This document shows, piece by piece, positions 34,289 to 42,960 of a stretch of 64,000 bases of DNA (positions are counted from its first letter, which is position 1; every line of letters begins with the position of its first letter). Below the pieces are notes generated by a model. That model was not told the origin of the DNA and made no database searches. It saw nothing but the letters and a program-made list of their open reading frames with translations. Source of the DNA: Nocardioides caeni (GTDB taxonomy: Bacteria > Actinomycetota > Actinomycetes > Propionibacteriales > Nocardioidaceae); assembly GCF_004912195.1 (NCBI RefSeq), contig NZ_STGW01000003.1, positions 124,001 through 188,000 of the forward strand, in the 5' to 3' direction. The position numbers and the translations under genes were made by a program.

Positions 34289-34302
34289 TTCGCCTAGGCG
34301 AA
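34289..34302. promoter_or_regulatory. Perfect 14-bp palindromic operator
   Basis: TTCGCCTAGGCGAA is its own reverse complement and ends two bases before the first possible start of the HTH gene. It is the natural binding site for an autorepressor dimer. Confidence 0.6.
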
Positions 34303-34394
34303 GGTGTCCGTCAACGATGCCGGTCTGGACGGCGGCCGACTTCTCAACCAATCCAGGCGCCGCCGCCCCGAGGACCGAGTGGCACCATGGAGGC

Positions 34395-34538
34395 ATGACC
34401 GAGGGACGTGACTTCACCCAGCTGCCCGAGCAGGTCGCGATCGATCAGACGGTGACCAGCGCCGACGAGCGCGCCGTCCAGCCTCCGGAGGGTGACCGCA
34501 ACCAGGCGTTGTGGGAGGCGCAGGAAGCCGGGGGCTGA
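34395..34538 (+). CDS. Small hypothetical protein
   Basis: A 47-residue acidic protein (TEGRDFTQLPEQVAIDQTV; EAQEAGG end) with a GGAGG directly before the ATG. Composition is polar, with no membrane segment. It is isolated between divergent and convergent neighbours. The family is not recognised. Confidence 0.5.
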   Translation: MTEGRDFTQLPEQVAIDQTVTSADERAVQPPEGDRNQALWEAQEAGG

Positions 34539-34569
34539 GCAACAGCAGCCGCCTGGACGAGTTGCTCCT

Positions 34570-35592
34570 TTAGCGGCCCCGCTCGTCCTCCACCATCGAG
34601 GTCAGGATCCGGCGCGCGCGTACGGCGGCGCGGTCGGCCTTGACGTTGACGTAGCGCCGCGGCGTGCTGTCCTCGTCGAGGCAGCGTTGCACGGTCTCGA
34701 GGACGGCGATGTCGCGGTCGGCCATCTCGTGGAAGACGGCGGCCAGCTGGGCGCCAGCGTCGGGCGAGACAGCATCACCGCGCCAGGAGATCTGCAGGAA
34801 GACGGTGGTTGCTCGTGGCGAGACCGGCGTGAAGCCGTGGGTGCGGACGAGCTCGAAGACCGGGCCGTCGGAGCCGGTGATCGTGTAGGTCTGCTGGTGC
34901 AGGCCCGGCGTGACGAAGGTGCCGGTCTCCCTCCGCCCGAACGACTCCGCGCTGTCCAGCCCGGAGGCCGCGGCCTCCCAGGGCGCCAGGGGTGCCTTGG
35001 GCAACTCGCGGACGTAGGACACCGACACCTCGGAGACCTCCACCTCCTCGAGCGGCGGCAGCGCCTCGATGCCCGGCGGCACCATCTCGGGGTGCATCGC
35101 GAAGACGTTGGTCAGGTCGAGGTAGTGCTCGTGCAGCAGCAGGAGGTTGGCCGCGACCTCGCGCCGCTCCCCCACGCTGCTCCAGCCATCACCGTGGAGC
35201 CACGGCGTGGCGGGCGGAGGACGCAGGCGCGAGCCGCCGGGCGTGCCGGTCCAGACCCAGACGAACGGACCACGCTCGACGACCGGGAAGGCGCGCACCA
35301 GGGCCCCCGAGGGCGGGGTGTCCTGGGAGGGCACCCGCACGCAGCGGCCCGTCGCGTCGTAGGTGCAGCCGTGATAGCCGCACACGACGAGATCGCCCTC
35401 GCGGTGGCCGGCCGAGAGCGGGTAGGGGCGGTGCGCGCACCGGTCCTCCAACGCCGCGACCGAGCCGTCGGACAGCCGGAAGAACACGACGGAGCAGTCG
35501 GCGATGCGGCGGGCGAGGAAGTCGTTGCCGACCTCGTCGAGCTCGTCGCGGGTGGCGGCGACGTACCAGCAGTCCTTCGGATAGCTCGTCAT
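34570..35592 (-). CDS. Rieske-type oxygenase (VanA-like)
   Basis: A 340-residue terminal oxygenase. The Rieske [2Fe-2S] ligands are C52-x-H54 and C71-x2-H74 (CAHRPYPL and CGYHG). The mononuclear-iron motif normally reads D-x2-H-x4-H, but here D159-L-T-N162-V-F-A-M-H167 has Asn in place of the first His. The family hydroxylates or demethylates aromatic and cyclic compounds. Its ATG overlaps the stop of the P450 fusion gene by four bases, so the two are co-expressed; the fusion's reductase might also serve this enzyme (inference). Confidence 0.82.
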   Translation of the reverse strand: MTSYPKDCWYVAATRDELDEVGNDFLARRIADCSVVFFRLSDGSVAALEDRCAHRPYPLSAGHREGDLVVCGYHGCTYDATGRCVRVPSQDTPPSGALVRAFPVVERGPFVWVWTGTPGGSRLRPPPATPWLHGDGWSSVGERREVAANLLLLHEHYLDLTNVFAMHPEMVPPGIEALPPLEEVEVSEVSVSYVRELPKAPLAPWEAAASGLDSAESFGRRETGTFVTPGLHQQTYTITGSDGPVFELVRTHGFTPVSPRATTVFLQISWRGDAVSPDAGAQLAAVFHEMADRDIAVLETVQRCLDEDSTPRRYVNVKADRAAVRARRILTSMVEDERGR

Positions 35593-38006
35593 ACGTCCAG
35601 CACCAGCTTCTTCGACAGCGAGCGGGAGACGCAGAGCATGATTGTGTCGCCGCGCTCGCGCTCCGACCTCGACAGGATCGAGTCCCGATGGTCGGGCGTG
35701 CCCTCCACCACGTCGACCTCGCAGGTGCCGCAGATGCCCTCCATGCACGAGCCGAGTACGTCGACCCCGGCCTTCTCGATCGCGTCGAAGACCGTCTCCC
35801 CGTCCGACACCGTCACGGTCACCCCCGAGCGCGAGCACTCCACCTCGAACGAGTCCAGCGCGTCCTCGGACGCCTCGACCTTCCTGGCCACGAACCGCTC
35901 GAGGTGCAGGCTGCCGTCCGGCCACGACTCGCAGCCGTCCTCGACCGCGTCGAGCAGGGCCTCCGGGCCACAGCAGTAGACCAGGGTGTCCGGCTGCGGG
36001 GTCCCGAGCACCGACGCGAGGTCGAACCGGCCCTTCTCGTCGCTGGGCCAGACCGTCACCCGGTCGTTGCCCTCCAGCACGTCGAGGAAGCCCATCGACG
36101 CGCGGGAGCGGCCGACGTACAACAGCGTCCAGTCGGCGCAGCGCGCCTCGGCCGCCTCGATCATCGCGAGGATCGGCGTGATGCCGATGCCGCCGGCGAT
36201 GAACTGGTAGCGCGGCGACGCGACGAGCGGGAAGTGGTTGCGCGGGCCCCGCACGCGCACGGTCGCACCCTCGGTCAGCTTCTCGTGGACGTGCGCCGAG
36301 CCGCCCCGGCTGTCCGGGTCGAGGAGTACGCCGACCTTCCACGACGACTCGTCGGCTGCGCTGCCGCACAGGGAGTACTGCCGGGTCAGCGACGAGTCGA
36401 GGACGAGGTCGATGTGGGCGCCGGCGGTCCACGACGGGAGCGCTGTCCCTGCTGGGTCGGTGAGCGTGAGCTCGACGACCCCCTCGGCCACCTGACGGCG
36501 AGCGGCGACCTGCAGGTCGACCTCGGTCTCCGTGGTGCCCGTGACCCAGCCGTCGCGGGAGCCGAGTCGCGTGGACTGGGGAACGGCGGGCCGGGTCGCG
36601 AGGGCAGGCCGGCGGCGGGTGCTCTGCTGCCCCTTCGGCGTGAGGACGACCTGCATCGCGGTGTAGCCCCGGACGAAGTTCGACTGGAGGTAGTCGGGCT
36701 CCCCCACGACCTCGATGTCGTCGAAGCGCGCCAGCAGCTCCTCCCACAGGATCCTCAGCTGCATCTCGGCCAGCCGGCTGCCCATGCAGCGGTGCACGCC
36801 GATGCCGAACGAGAGGTGGTTGCGTGCGTTGGGGCGACCGATGACGAAGTCGTCGGGGTTCTCGAACGTCCGCTCGTCACGGTTGGCCGAGGCGTACCAC
36901 ATCACCAGCTTGTCGCCCTTGCGGATGAACTGGCCGTTGAGCACGGTGTCCTTCGTGGCGATCCGGCGCATGTAGGCGAGCGGCGTCTGCCAGCGGATGA
37001 TCTCGTGGACCAGCTTCGGGACCAGCCCGGGGTCGGCCCTGAGGCGCGCGAACTCGTCCGGGAACTGGTTGAGCGCGAGCACCCCGCCGGTCATCGAGTT
37101 GCGGGTGGTGTCGTTGCCGCCGACGACGAGCAGGATGAGGTTGCCGAGGAACTCCATCGGCCGGTGGATCAGGTCCTTGGTGTCCTCCGACATCTGCATG
37201 AGGGTGATCAGGTCGTAGCCGGGCTTCTCTCCCGCCGCGAGGCGGGCGGCCTTGTCGTGCCACAGCTCGCTGAAGCTCTTCGCCATGTCGGCGGCAGCTC
37301 GCCACGTCTCGTCAACATCGCTGTCACCGCCGGTCGCGGAGGCGCTGGCCGCGGTCACCTCGGTCCAGTACACGAGCTTGCGTCGCTCCTCGTAGGGGAA
37401 GTCGAGCAGGGTCGCGAGCATCCGCGCGGTCAGCTCGACGCTGACCTTGTCCACCCAGTCGAACGGCTCGCCGACCGGCAGGTCGTCGAGCACCTCCGCC
37501 ACCCGGGAGCGGATCAGCCCCTCCATCTCCTCGAGGTTCTGCGGAGCGACGACGCCCTGGACCGCACCGCGCTGCTGGTCGTGACGCGGCGGGTCCATCG
37601 CGATGAACATCTCGATGTCCAGGCCGTCCGGCGGCGTGCCGATGACGATCTGCGGCTCGGCCGAGAACGTCTCGAAGTCCTTGTCGACGGCGACGATGTC
37701 GTCATAGCGGGTGATCGACCAGTAGGGCCCGAAGGGGCTGTTCGCCTGGTAGTGCACCGGCGCCTCGTCCCGCAGACGCTTGAAGTACGGACGCCACGAG
37801 CCCTGCCTCCACATGAACGGGTTGCTCATGTCGATCTCGGTCAAGGCGACGTCGTCGACGCCGGGGATCGCGTCCTCGACGAAGACCGGCTGCTGGTCGC
37901 CGAGCACCCGCTTCTTGGCCCTCTGGAACGCGTGCATCCCCTGGATCTGCCGCTGCATCGGGATGGTGGCCTGGGCCTTGTTGATGACCTGGTCGAGAAC
38001 GCTCAT
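35589..38006 (-). CDS. Self-sufficient P450: CYP153-like heme domain fused to reductase and ferredoxin
   Basis: An 805-residue single-chain monooxygenase. Heme domain about 1-457: I-helix GGNDTT at 297-301, ExxR E335-R338, heme Cys C407 in FGIGVHRCMG. Reductase domain about 495-705, phthalate-dioxygenase-reductase type: flavin motif RQYS at 542-545, nucleotide motif GGIGITP at 605-611. C-terminal plant-type [2Fe-2S] domain: C754, C759, C762, C792. The layout is that of class VII (CYP116B/P450RhF), but RWQTPLAYMRR and the SNFVRGY end recall CYP153 alkane hydroxylases. I start at 38006; an ATG at 38060 is possible. Neither start has a strong ribosome site. Confidence 0.88.
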   Translation of the reverse strand: MSVLDQVINKAQATIPMQRQIQGMHAFQRAKKRVLGDQQPVFVEDAIPGVDDVALTEIDMSNPFMWRQGSWRPYFKRLRDEAPVHYQANSPFGPYWSITRYDDIVAVDKDFETFSAEPQIVIGTPPDGLDIEMFIAMDPPRHDQQRGAVQGVVAPQNLEEMEGLIRSRVAEVLDDLPVGEPFDWVDKVSVELTARMLATLLDFPYEERRKLVYWTEVTAASASATGGDSDVDETWRAAADMAKSFSELWHDKAARLAAGEKPGYDLITLMQMSEDTKDLIHRPMEFLGNLILLVVGGNDTTRNSMTGGVLALNQFPDEFARLRADPGLVPKLVHEIIRWQTPLAYMRRIATKDTVLNGQFIRKGDKLVMWYASANRDERTFENPDDFVIGRPNARNHLSFGIGVHRCMGSRLAEMQLRILWEELLARFDDIEVVGEPDYLQSNFVRGYTAMQVVLTPKGQQSTRRRPALATRPAVPQSTRLGSRDGWVTGTTETEVDLQVAARRQVAEGVVELTLTDPAGTALPSWTAGAHIDLVLDSSLTRQYSLCGSAADESSWKVGVLLDPDSRGGSAHVHEKLTEGATVRVRGPRNHFPLVASPRYQFIAGGIGITPILAMIEAAEARCADWTLLYVGRSRASMGFLDVLEGNDRVTVWPSDEKGRFDLASVLGTPQPDTLVYCCGPEALLDAVEDGCESWPDGSLHLERFVARKVEASEDALDSFEVECSRSGVTVTVSDGETVFDAIEKAGVDVLGSCMEGICGTCEVDVVEGTPDHRDSILSRSERERGDTIMLCVSRSLSKKLVLDV

Positions 38007-38186
38007 GACCGCGACCGCCTGGTGGAGAGGGAATTCCGGGACATACCAGAACCCAAGCATGTGGCCTGCGTCACGGTCACCCCCATCGTGTCCAGCGCCG
38101 CCGCCTCATCTTGTTCATTTGCACAAGGGCGTCGACGCACGAGCGCCCCGCGTCACCTCCACTCGCTCACGCTCACCTGAGGGACC

Positions 38187-38399
38187 GGCCGCGGGCCTTG
38201 ATCTCCTCGATGACTGCAGTCTTGGGCGTCGGCGTCGGGCACGGTCACCAGCACGTCGATGATCGGCTTGGTCGGCAACGCCGGGACCGAGGTCGAGCCG
38301 ATGTGCGCGACGGTGATCGCCACGCTGGCGAGGGCGCCGCGGATGCGTTGCTCGTGGGCTTCGTAGTCCGAGGCCCAGATCGGATCGTGGTCGACCCCC
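38187..38399 (-). pseudogene. Fragment of a GrpB-family nucleotidyltransferase
   Basis: The minus strand reads DHDPIWASDYEAHEQRIRG, then VAHIGSTSVPALPTKPIID and VLVTVPDADA. This is the conserved N-terminal half of GrpB/UPF0157 proteins. The frame lacks a start and loses similarity after about 60 codons, so the gene is broken at both ends. The remaining part of 38007-38443 shows nothing else coding. Confidence 0.65.
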
Positions 38400-38443
38400 G
38401 GCCGGCATCACGGTCGATCCCTCCCGGGGCGATACTCGACCCC

Positions 38444-39154
38444 ATGAGCCTCACCAGGGAACGCCGGGAGGGCGTTGAGATCCTGCGTCTCGACCGCCCC
38501 GGCAAGCGCAACGCGCTCGACACCGCCACGCTCCGTCTGCTCAACACAGCGTTGAGCGAGCTGTCGAGCGATGCAGACCTCCGCGTGGTCGTCCTCTCCA
38601 CGACGTCGAGCACCGCGTTCTGCGCCGGCGCCGACGTCGGGGAGGCGCTTGATGCCGCCGGCGGAGTGGCCCGGATGGAGGCCTTCGCGGAGACCTATCG
38701 GCTCGTCGAGGAGGTCCCGGTGCCGACCATCGCGGTGGCCGTCGGCAACTGTGTGGGTGCCGGGGCCGAGATCATCGCCGGCTGCGACCTGCGGGTGGTG
38801 GGTGACAACCTCAAGCTCGCCTGGGCCGGCGCGCGCCTGGGCGTGCCTGTCGGGCCGGCGCGACTGACCCAGCTGATCGGCCTCAGCCGCGCCAAGGAGC
38901 TGATCTACACCGGTCGGCCGATCGGCGCCGAGCAGGCCGTTGCGCTGGGTCTGGCCCGAGAGGTCCTGCCGGCGGACGCGGCCGAGGCCGCCGCGCTCGA
39001 GCTCGCCGAGGCGATCACTCGTCAGTCGGCTGCTGGAGTGCGGCACCTCAAGGTCATGTTCCGCGAGCTCGAGCGCACGTCCGAGCGGATCGACTACGAG
39101 AACAGCCACCTTCTCGCCTTCCAGCGCGACGGCGCCGGCCTGCCCCAGGGCTGA
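38444..39154 (+). CDS. Enoyl-CoA hydratase/isomerase family
   Basis: A 236-residue crotonase-fold protein. AFCAGADVGEAL gives the first oxyanion-hole segment (about 63-75), and NCVGAGAEIIAGCDLRV the second (about 103-119). It is shorter than the usual 255-265 residues. The catalytic Glu pair of true hydratases is not obvious (GARLGVPVGPARLTQLIG in that region), so isomerase, hydrolase or another crotonase activity is possible. It would act on acyl-CoA intermediates in the cytosol. It stands alone on this strand. Confidence 0.85.
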   Translation: MSLTRERREGVEILRLDRPGKRNALDTATLRLLNTALSELSSDADLRVVVLSTTSSTAFCAGADVGEALDAAGGVARMEAFAETYRLVEEVPVPTIAVAVGNCVGAGAEIIAGCDLRVVGDNLKLAWAGARLGVPVGPARLTQLIGLSRAKELIYTGRPIGAEQAVALGLAREVLPADAAEAAALELAEAITRQSAAGVRHLKVMFRELERTSERIDYENSHLLAFQRDGAGLPQG

Positions 39155-39190
39155 GCGTCACCCGCCCGGACCCTGTCGCCGGCGCAGGGC

Positions 39191-39679
39191 TCAGGGGCGC
39201 GAGGTGATCGGCGCGAGCACGCAGTTGAGTGCGTCCAGCAGCTCGACGCAGTCCTGGGTCGGCGGGTTCGTCGGCGTCGGAGTGGGGCTGGGCGTGGGCC
39301 GCGGCGTCGGGCGATCCGACGGCCGCGGGGTCGATGCCGGAGTCGGCGGCCCCGCGCGATCGGGATCATCCGGCCGGTCGACGACGGGCACCGTGTCCGG
39401 GGAGTCCTCGGCAGCAGCGCTCGTCGTGCTCGTCTCCGACGGCTCGCCCGAGTCGGAGGCAGTCGTCGACGGCTCCGACGCGATGCTGTCCGGAGTCGGC
39501 TCGGCCACCGGTGCGAGCGAGCTGTCCGGGGCGGCCGGCGCCGTCTCGTCCCGCGCCGGTCCGTCGTCGTCGCCGTTGCGGGCCAGACCGACGGCCCAGG
39601 CCCCGACGAGGAGGACCAGGACGAAGGCCGCGGCGCCACGCAGCGCCCACGTTCTCAGGACAGTGCTGCTCACGCGCAT
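39191..39679 (-). CDS. Membrane-anchored Ser/Thr/Pro-rich protein
   Basis: A 162-residue protein with one N-terminal hydrophobic helix (about 13-32) and an outside region rich in Asp, Ser, Thr and Pro. The latter includes a PTPRPTPSPTPTPTNPPT repeat-like linker and a short C-terminal CVELLDALNCVL segment with two cysteines. This suggests a cell-wall-spanning stalk. The function is unknown. Confidence 0.7.
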   Translation of the reverse strand: MRVSSTVLRTWALRGAAAFVLVLLVGAWAVGLARNGDDDGPARDETAPAAPDSSLAPVAEPTPDSIASEPSTTASDSGEPSETSTTSAAAEDSPDTVPVVDRPDDPDRAGPPTPASTPRPSDRPTPRPTPSPTPTPTNPPTQDCVELLDALNCVLAPITSRP

Positions 39680-39774
39680 CGCTCAGACCCCATGTCTCGT
39701 GCCCCCAGGGGATCTTGATAGCGCGAACGCGCAGCTCGCCGCAACCGGGGCCGGCCCCGGCCCGGCGTTCGACG

Positions 39775-40368
39775 TCAGTCGGACAACCTGCCGGCGACCG
39801 CCAGCACCCGTGTGACGAGGTGGTCGAGGGCAGCCGTGGCGGTGTCGCCCAGACCTCCGTCGCCACCGGTGACCACGCCGACACCGTAGGGATTGCCGTC
39901 GTCGAACTTGACCTGGTCGGTGTAGCCGGGCGGGACGATGATCCCGCCCAGGTGGCAGAAGGTGGTGTGCATCGCGAGGATGGTCGACTCCTGTCCCCCG
40001 TGCACGGTCGAGCTCGACGTGAAGGCCGAATAGACCTTGTCCGCCAGCGCCCCCTCCTGCCACAGCGGGCCGAGGGTGTCGATGAAGGCCTGCAGCTGGC
40101 TGGTGACATGGCCGTAGCGCGTGCCCGACCCCATGATCACCGCGTCCGCCCAGGCCAGGTCCTCCGGCTCGGCCACGGGCTGGTCGGCCACCGATGCGGC
40201 GTGGGCGGCCCAGGCGTCGACGCCCTGGACCACTTCGTCCGGCGCGGTCTCCCGAACCCGGCGCAGACGCACCTCGGCGCCGAGGCCCTCGGCCGTCTCG
40301 GCGAGTCGGGAAGCCATCGCGTGGGCGGTGCCGTAGCTGGGGTAGTAGACGATCGCCAGTTTGACCAT
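39775..40368 (-). CDS. wrbA: WrbA-like flavodoxin-fold NAD(P)H:quinone oxidoreductase
   Basis: A 197-residue FMN-binding protein. KLAIVYYPSYGTAHAMASRL is the phosphate-binding loop region. GSGTRYGHVTSQLQAFID (about 92-109) and AFTSSSTVHGGQESTI (about 127-142) are the signature WrbA stretches. It would reduce quinones by two electrons, protecting against redox cycling. The ATG at 40368 has a GGAGG site. Confidence 0.88.
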   Translation of the reverse strand: MVKLAIVYYPSYGTAHAMASRLAETAEGLGAEVRLRRVRETAPDEVVQGVDAWAAHAASVADQPVAEPEDLAWADAVIMGSGTRYGHVTSQLQAFIDTLGPLWQEGALADKVYSAFTSSSTVHGGQESTILAMHTTFCHLGGIIVPPGYTDQVKFDDGNPYGVGVVTGGDGGLGDTATAALDHLVTRVLAVAGRLSD

Positions 40369-40463
40369 GCCTCCGACCGAACCACCCCGGGCGAAGCCGG
40401 ACAAGGGTACGCATTCGGTCGGGTTTCATACCTGCACGGCGCGGGCCGAGTAGTCGCTTCGCT

Positions 40464-41024
40464 TCAGCTGGAGGCGTCCTCGTCGAAGGTGGCGGCGAGA
40501 GTGCGAAGGCCTCGGTACGACGCCGTCCGCACCGCCCCCGCCCGCTTCCCCAGGACGGCTCCGGCTCGCTTCGCGTCCAGGCCGAGGACCACCCGCAGCA
40601 GCACCGCTTCGGCCTGATCGGGTGGCAGTGTCGCGAGCGCCCTCAGCACTCGCGCCGTGTCCATCGCCTCGAGAGCCGCGGCGTCGGTCGTCGCGTCGGC
40701 CGGCCGGTCCGGCATCGCGTCCGGTGGCAGAGACTCCGCGGGGCGTCGCCCTCGCGCGCGGTGGAGATCCGTCGCCCGGTTGCGGGCGATGCGGGCTATC
40801 CAGGCGCGAAAGTCGTCGGTGCCTCCGCGGAAGCGGCCGAGGTCCCGGCACGCCTGGGCCCAGGCCTCGGCACAGACGTCCTCGGCGTCGGCGCCGGACA
40901 GCGCCGACACATAGCGCAGCAGACCCGGGTGCGTCGCCCGGTAGAGCCGGGCGAAGGCGGCTTCATCGCCGGCCTGCGCGGCCCTGACGTCGGCCTGGCC
41001 GTCGTCGTCAGGCGAGCGGGTCAT
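40464..41024 (-). CDS. ECF-type RNA polymerase sigma factor
   Basis: A 186-residue sigma-70 family factor. Region 2 is about 15-85 (FARLYRATHPGLLRYVSALS; FRAWIARIARNRATDLHRAR) and region 4 is about 125-180 (LATLPPDQAEAVLLRVVLGL; AVLGKRAGAVRTASYRGL). No C-terminal extension is present. It lies 55 bases downstream of the GT2 gene in the same direction. The anchored protein at 42957-43688, with a cytosolic N-terminal helical part and one membrane helix, could be its anti-sigma factor (inference). Confidence 0.85.
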   Translation of the reverse strand: MTRSPDDDGQADVRAAQAGDEAAFARLYRATHPGLLRYVSALSGADAEDVCAEAWAQACRDLGRFRGGTDDFRAWIARIARNRATDLHRARGRRPAESLPPDAMPDRPADATTDAAALEAMDTARVLRALATLPPDQAEAVLLRVVLGLDAKRAGAVLGKRAGAVRTASYRGLRTLAATFDEDASS

Positions 41025-41079
41025 GCCTCAGTTTCTCCAACGGTCGCGCCCGAGAGCGCCAGGTCCAGCAAGTGGTGCC

Positions 41080-42960
41080 TCAGGCTGCCACGGACTCGAA
41101 CTCGACCTGCGGACGAACCACGGCCCGACGGAGGTCGCGGTCGGCCATCAGGGCCATGGCGGTCGCACTCAGGAAGACCAGGCCCTTCGCGAACAGCGCG
41201 ATCGCCACCATCACGACGAGGCCGCTCCCTCCGGAGGCGCTCGTCAGCAACGCGACTCCGAGCGCGAGGAGTGCGCTGCCCGTCAGGGTCTCCGTCGAGG
41301 CTCCCCTGATGGCACGCAGGGCACTGCTCCGCGGCCGGAACTTGGTGGTGCGATGCCACTGCGCGGGGACGCCGCAGGTGGCACGCAGGCTCGCCACCGT
41401 GATGACCAGCGAGAGCGACGCGAAGGCCAACGTGGCTCCGACGGCCTGTCCCAGGGACGCGCCGACGACCCGCCGGTGGACCAGCAGGCGCAGCACCCAG
41501 CTCCCGAGGAGCGACGCGGTCGCACCGAGCCACAGCTCGAAGGGCATGCGGACGACCTCGTCGTGGATGACCATCGACCCGGCGCCGGCGACGCCCAGAC
41601 CGAGTGCGATCGCCCTGACGCCGATGCCTGCCACGTCGATGCCGTGGTTGGCGTGGTGCAGCCGCTGGGAGCGGGTCAGCTCGCTGCCGCGGCCGCCGAG
41701 GAAGGACGGCAGGAACAGCCGGCCATGCCTTCCCAGCTCCTGCACCGGACCGTAGGTCCAGCGGAAGCGCTGGCGCCGGTAGGCCTCGAAGGTCGGCGGC
41801 ACGAGGCCGCGACCGTAGGGCTCCGTGAGGTAGACGGAGTGGTAGCCGAGGGCGTGGATCCGGATGGACAGCTCCGAGTCCTCGGTCAGGCACCACTCGG
41901 CCCACCCGCCGGCCTCCACCAGTGCTGACGTGCGGATCAGCGACATGGTGCCGACGGTGAGACCGGCGCCGTGCCGGTCCAGGCTGACCATGCCGGTGCG
42001 GAAGAACACGGCGTACTCCCAGTTGGCCCACGTCGCGAACCGCGAGCCCTCGTGCCCCCGGTAGGCGTGGGGCGCCTGGACGAAGCCCATCCGCGGCTCG
42101 GCGAAGTGCCCGACCGTGTCCTGGAGCCAGCTCGGCTCGACGTGGTAGTCGGCGTCGACGACAGCGATCAGCTCCGCCGCCGGATCGGCGTGCGGGAGCA
42201 CCCAGTTGAGTGCTCCCGCCTTCGCCCCGGTGATGCCGTCGACGTGGAAGAAGCGGAACCGTCCCCCCAGACGGCGGCACTGCTCCTCCACTGGACGCCA
42301 GAGCTCCGGGTCCTCGGTGTTGTTGTCGACGACGAGGACCTCGAAGTCGGGGTAGTCGAGGCGCGCCAGCCGGTCGAGGGTCGCGATGACCACCTCCGGT
42401 GGCTCTGCGTGCACGGGCACGTGGATCGAGACCTTCGGGAAGCGGGCGATGCGTGGCGGACGGCGCCGGCGGTCGTCGTGACGACGCCCCTGCAGCAGCG
42501 GCTCCCAGCCCTCGCGGGTGGTGACCACGGCCGAGGGCACCGTCACAATCGACAGTGCGAGCGCCGACCACAGCAGCGCCGTGGAGGGCGTGCTCAGTGA
42601 CAAGCCCGCCAGGAAGCGCACACCCCAGACGAGCATCAATGCACCGAAGGCCAGCCAGACCACCCAGGCGAAGGCGCCCGCAGCAGTCAGGTCGGGCCGT
42701 CGACGGGCGTACGACGCCCCGGCGGCCGCCAGCGCGAGCGCGGTGGCCGCGACGGGCAGCCACACCGAGCGGTCGGCCCAGACCAGCATCGCGACGACAT
42801 GAGCCGCAAGGCCCGAGGCGAGCACGGCACCCGCGCAGCCGAGACGACGACAGCGCACCGGGAGGGCGAGGAGCGCGGTGACCGCGACCCAGGCCATCGC
42901 TGCGCCGACCAGGAGCAGGCCGAGCGGCAGGTCGTCCAGCCGGTCGAGCAGCGCGTTCAC
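41080..42960 (-). CDS. Membrane GT2 glycosyltransferase (cellulose-synthase-like)
   Basis: A 626-residue processive-type glycosyltransferase. Several N-terminal membrane helices (about 12-150) precede the catalytic domain, with VDNNTED, AVVDADYHV (DxD-like), TEDSELSIR (catalytic Asp) and RRQRFRW (QxxRW-type) in order. Four or more C-terminal helices follow. It would polymerise and export a sugar chain across the membrane. It starts at ATG overlapping the upstream anchored-protein gene by four bases. The product cannot be predicted. Confidence 0.88.
   Translation of the reverse strand: MNALLDRLDDLPLGLLLVGAAMAWVAVTALLALPVRCRRLGCAGAVLASGLAAHVVAMLVWADRSVWLPVAATALALAAAGASYARRRPDLTAAGAFAWVVWLAFGALMLVWGVRFLAGLSLSTPSTALLWSALALSIVTVPSAVVTTREGWEPLLQGRRHDDRRRRPPRIARFPKVSIHVPVHAEPPEVVIATLDRLARLDYPDFEVLVVDNNTEDPELWRPVEEQCRRLGGRFRFFHVDGITGAKAGALNWVLPHADPAAELIAVVDADYHVEPSWLQDTVGHFAEPRMGFVQAPHAYRGHEGSRFATWANWEYAVFFRTGMVSLDRHGAGLTVGTMSLIRTSALVEAGGWAEWCLTEDSELSIRIHALGYHSVYLTEPYGRGLVPPTFEAYRRQRFRWTYGPVQELGRHGRLFLPSFLGGRGSELTRSQRLHHANHGIDVAGIGVRAIALGLGVAGAGSMVIHDEVVRMPFELWLGATASLLGSWVLRLLVHRRVVGASLGQAVGATLAFASLSLVITVASLRATCGVPAQWHRTTKFRPRSSALRAIRGASTETLTGSALLALGVALLTSASGGSGLVVMVAIALFAKGLVFLSATAMALMADRDLRRAVVRPQVEFESVAA

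Noticed and set aside
34992-38180. A plus-strand open frame of more than 1000 codons opposite the P450 and Rieske genes
   Set aside because: The composition is Arg/Pro/Gly-rich and it shadows two well-defined enzymes on the other strand.
38115-38411. A 98-codon minus-strand frame upstream of the enoyl-CoA hydratase
   Set aside because: It is in a different frame from the recognisable GrpB fragment and its translation has no protein-like pattern.
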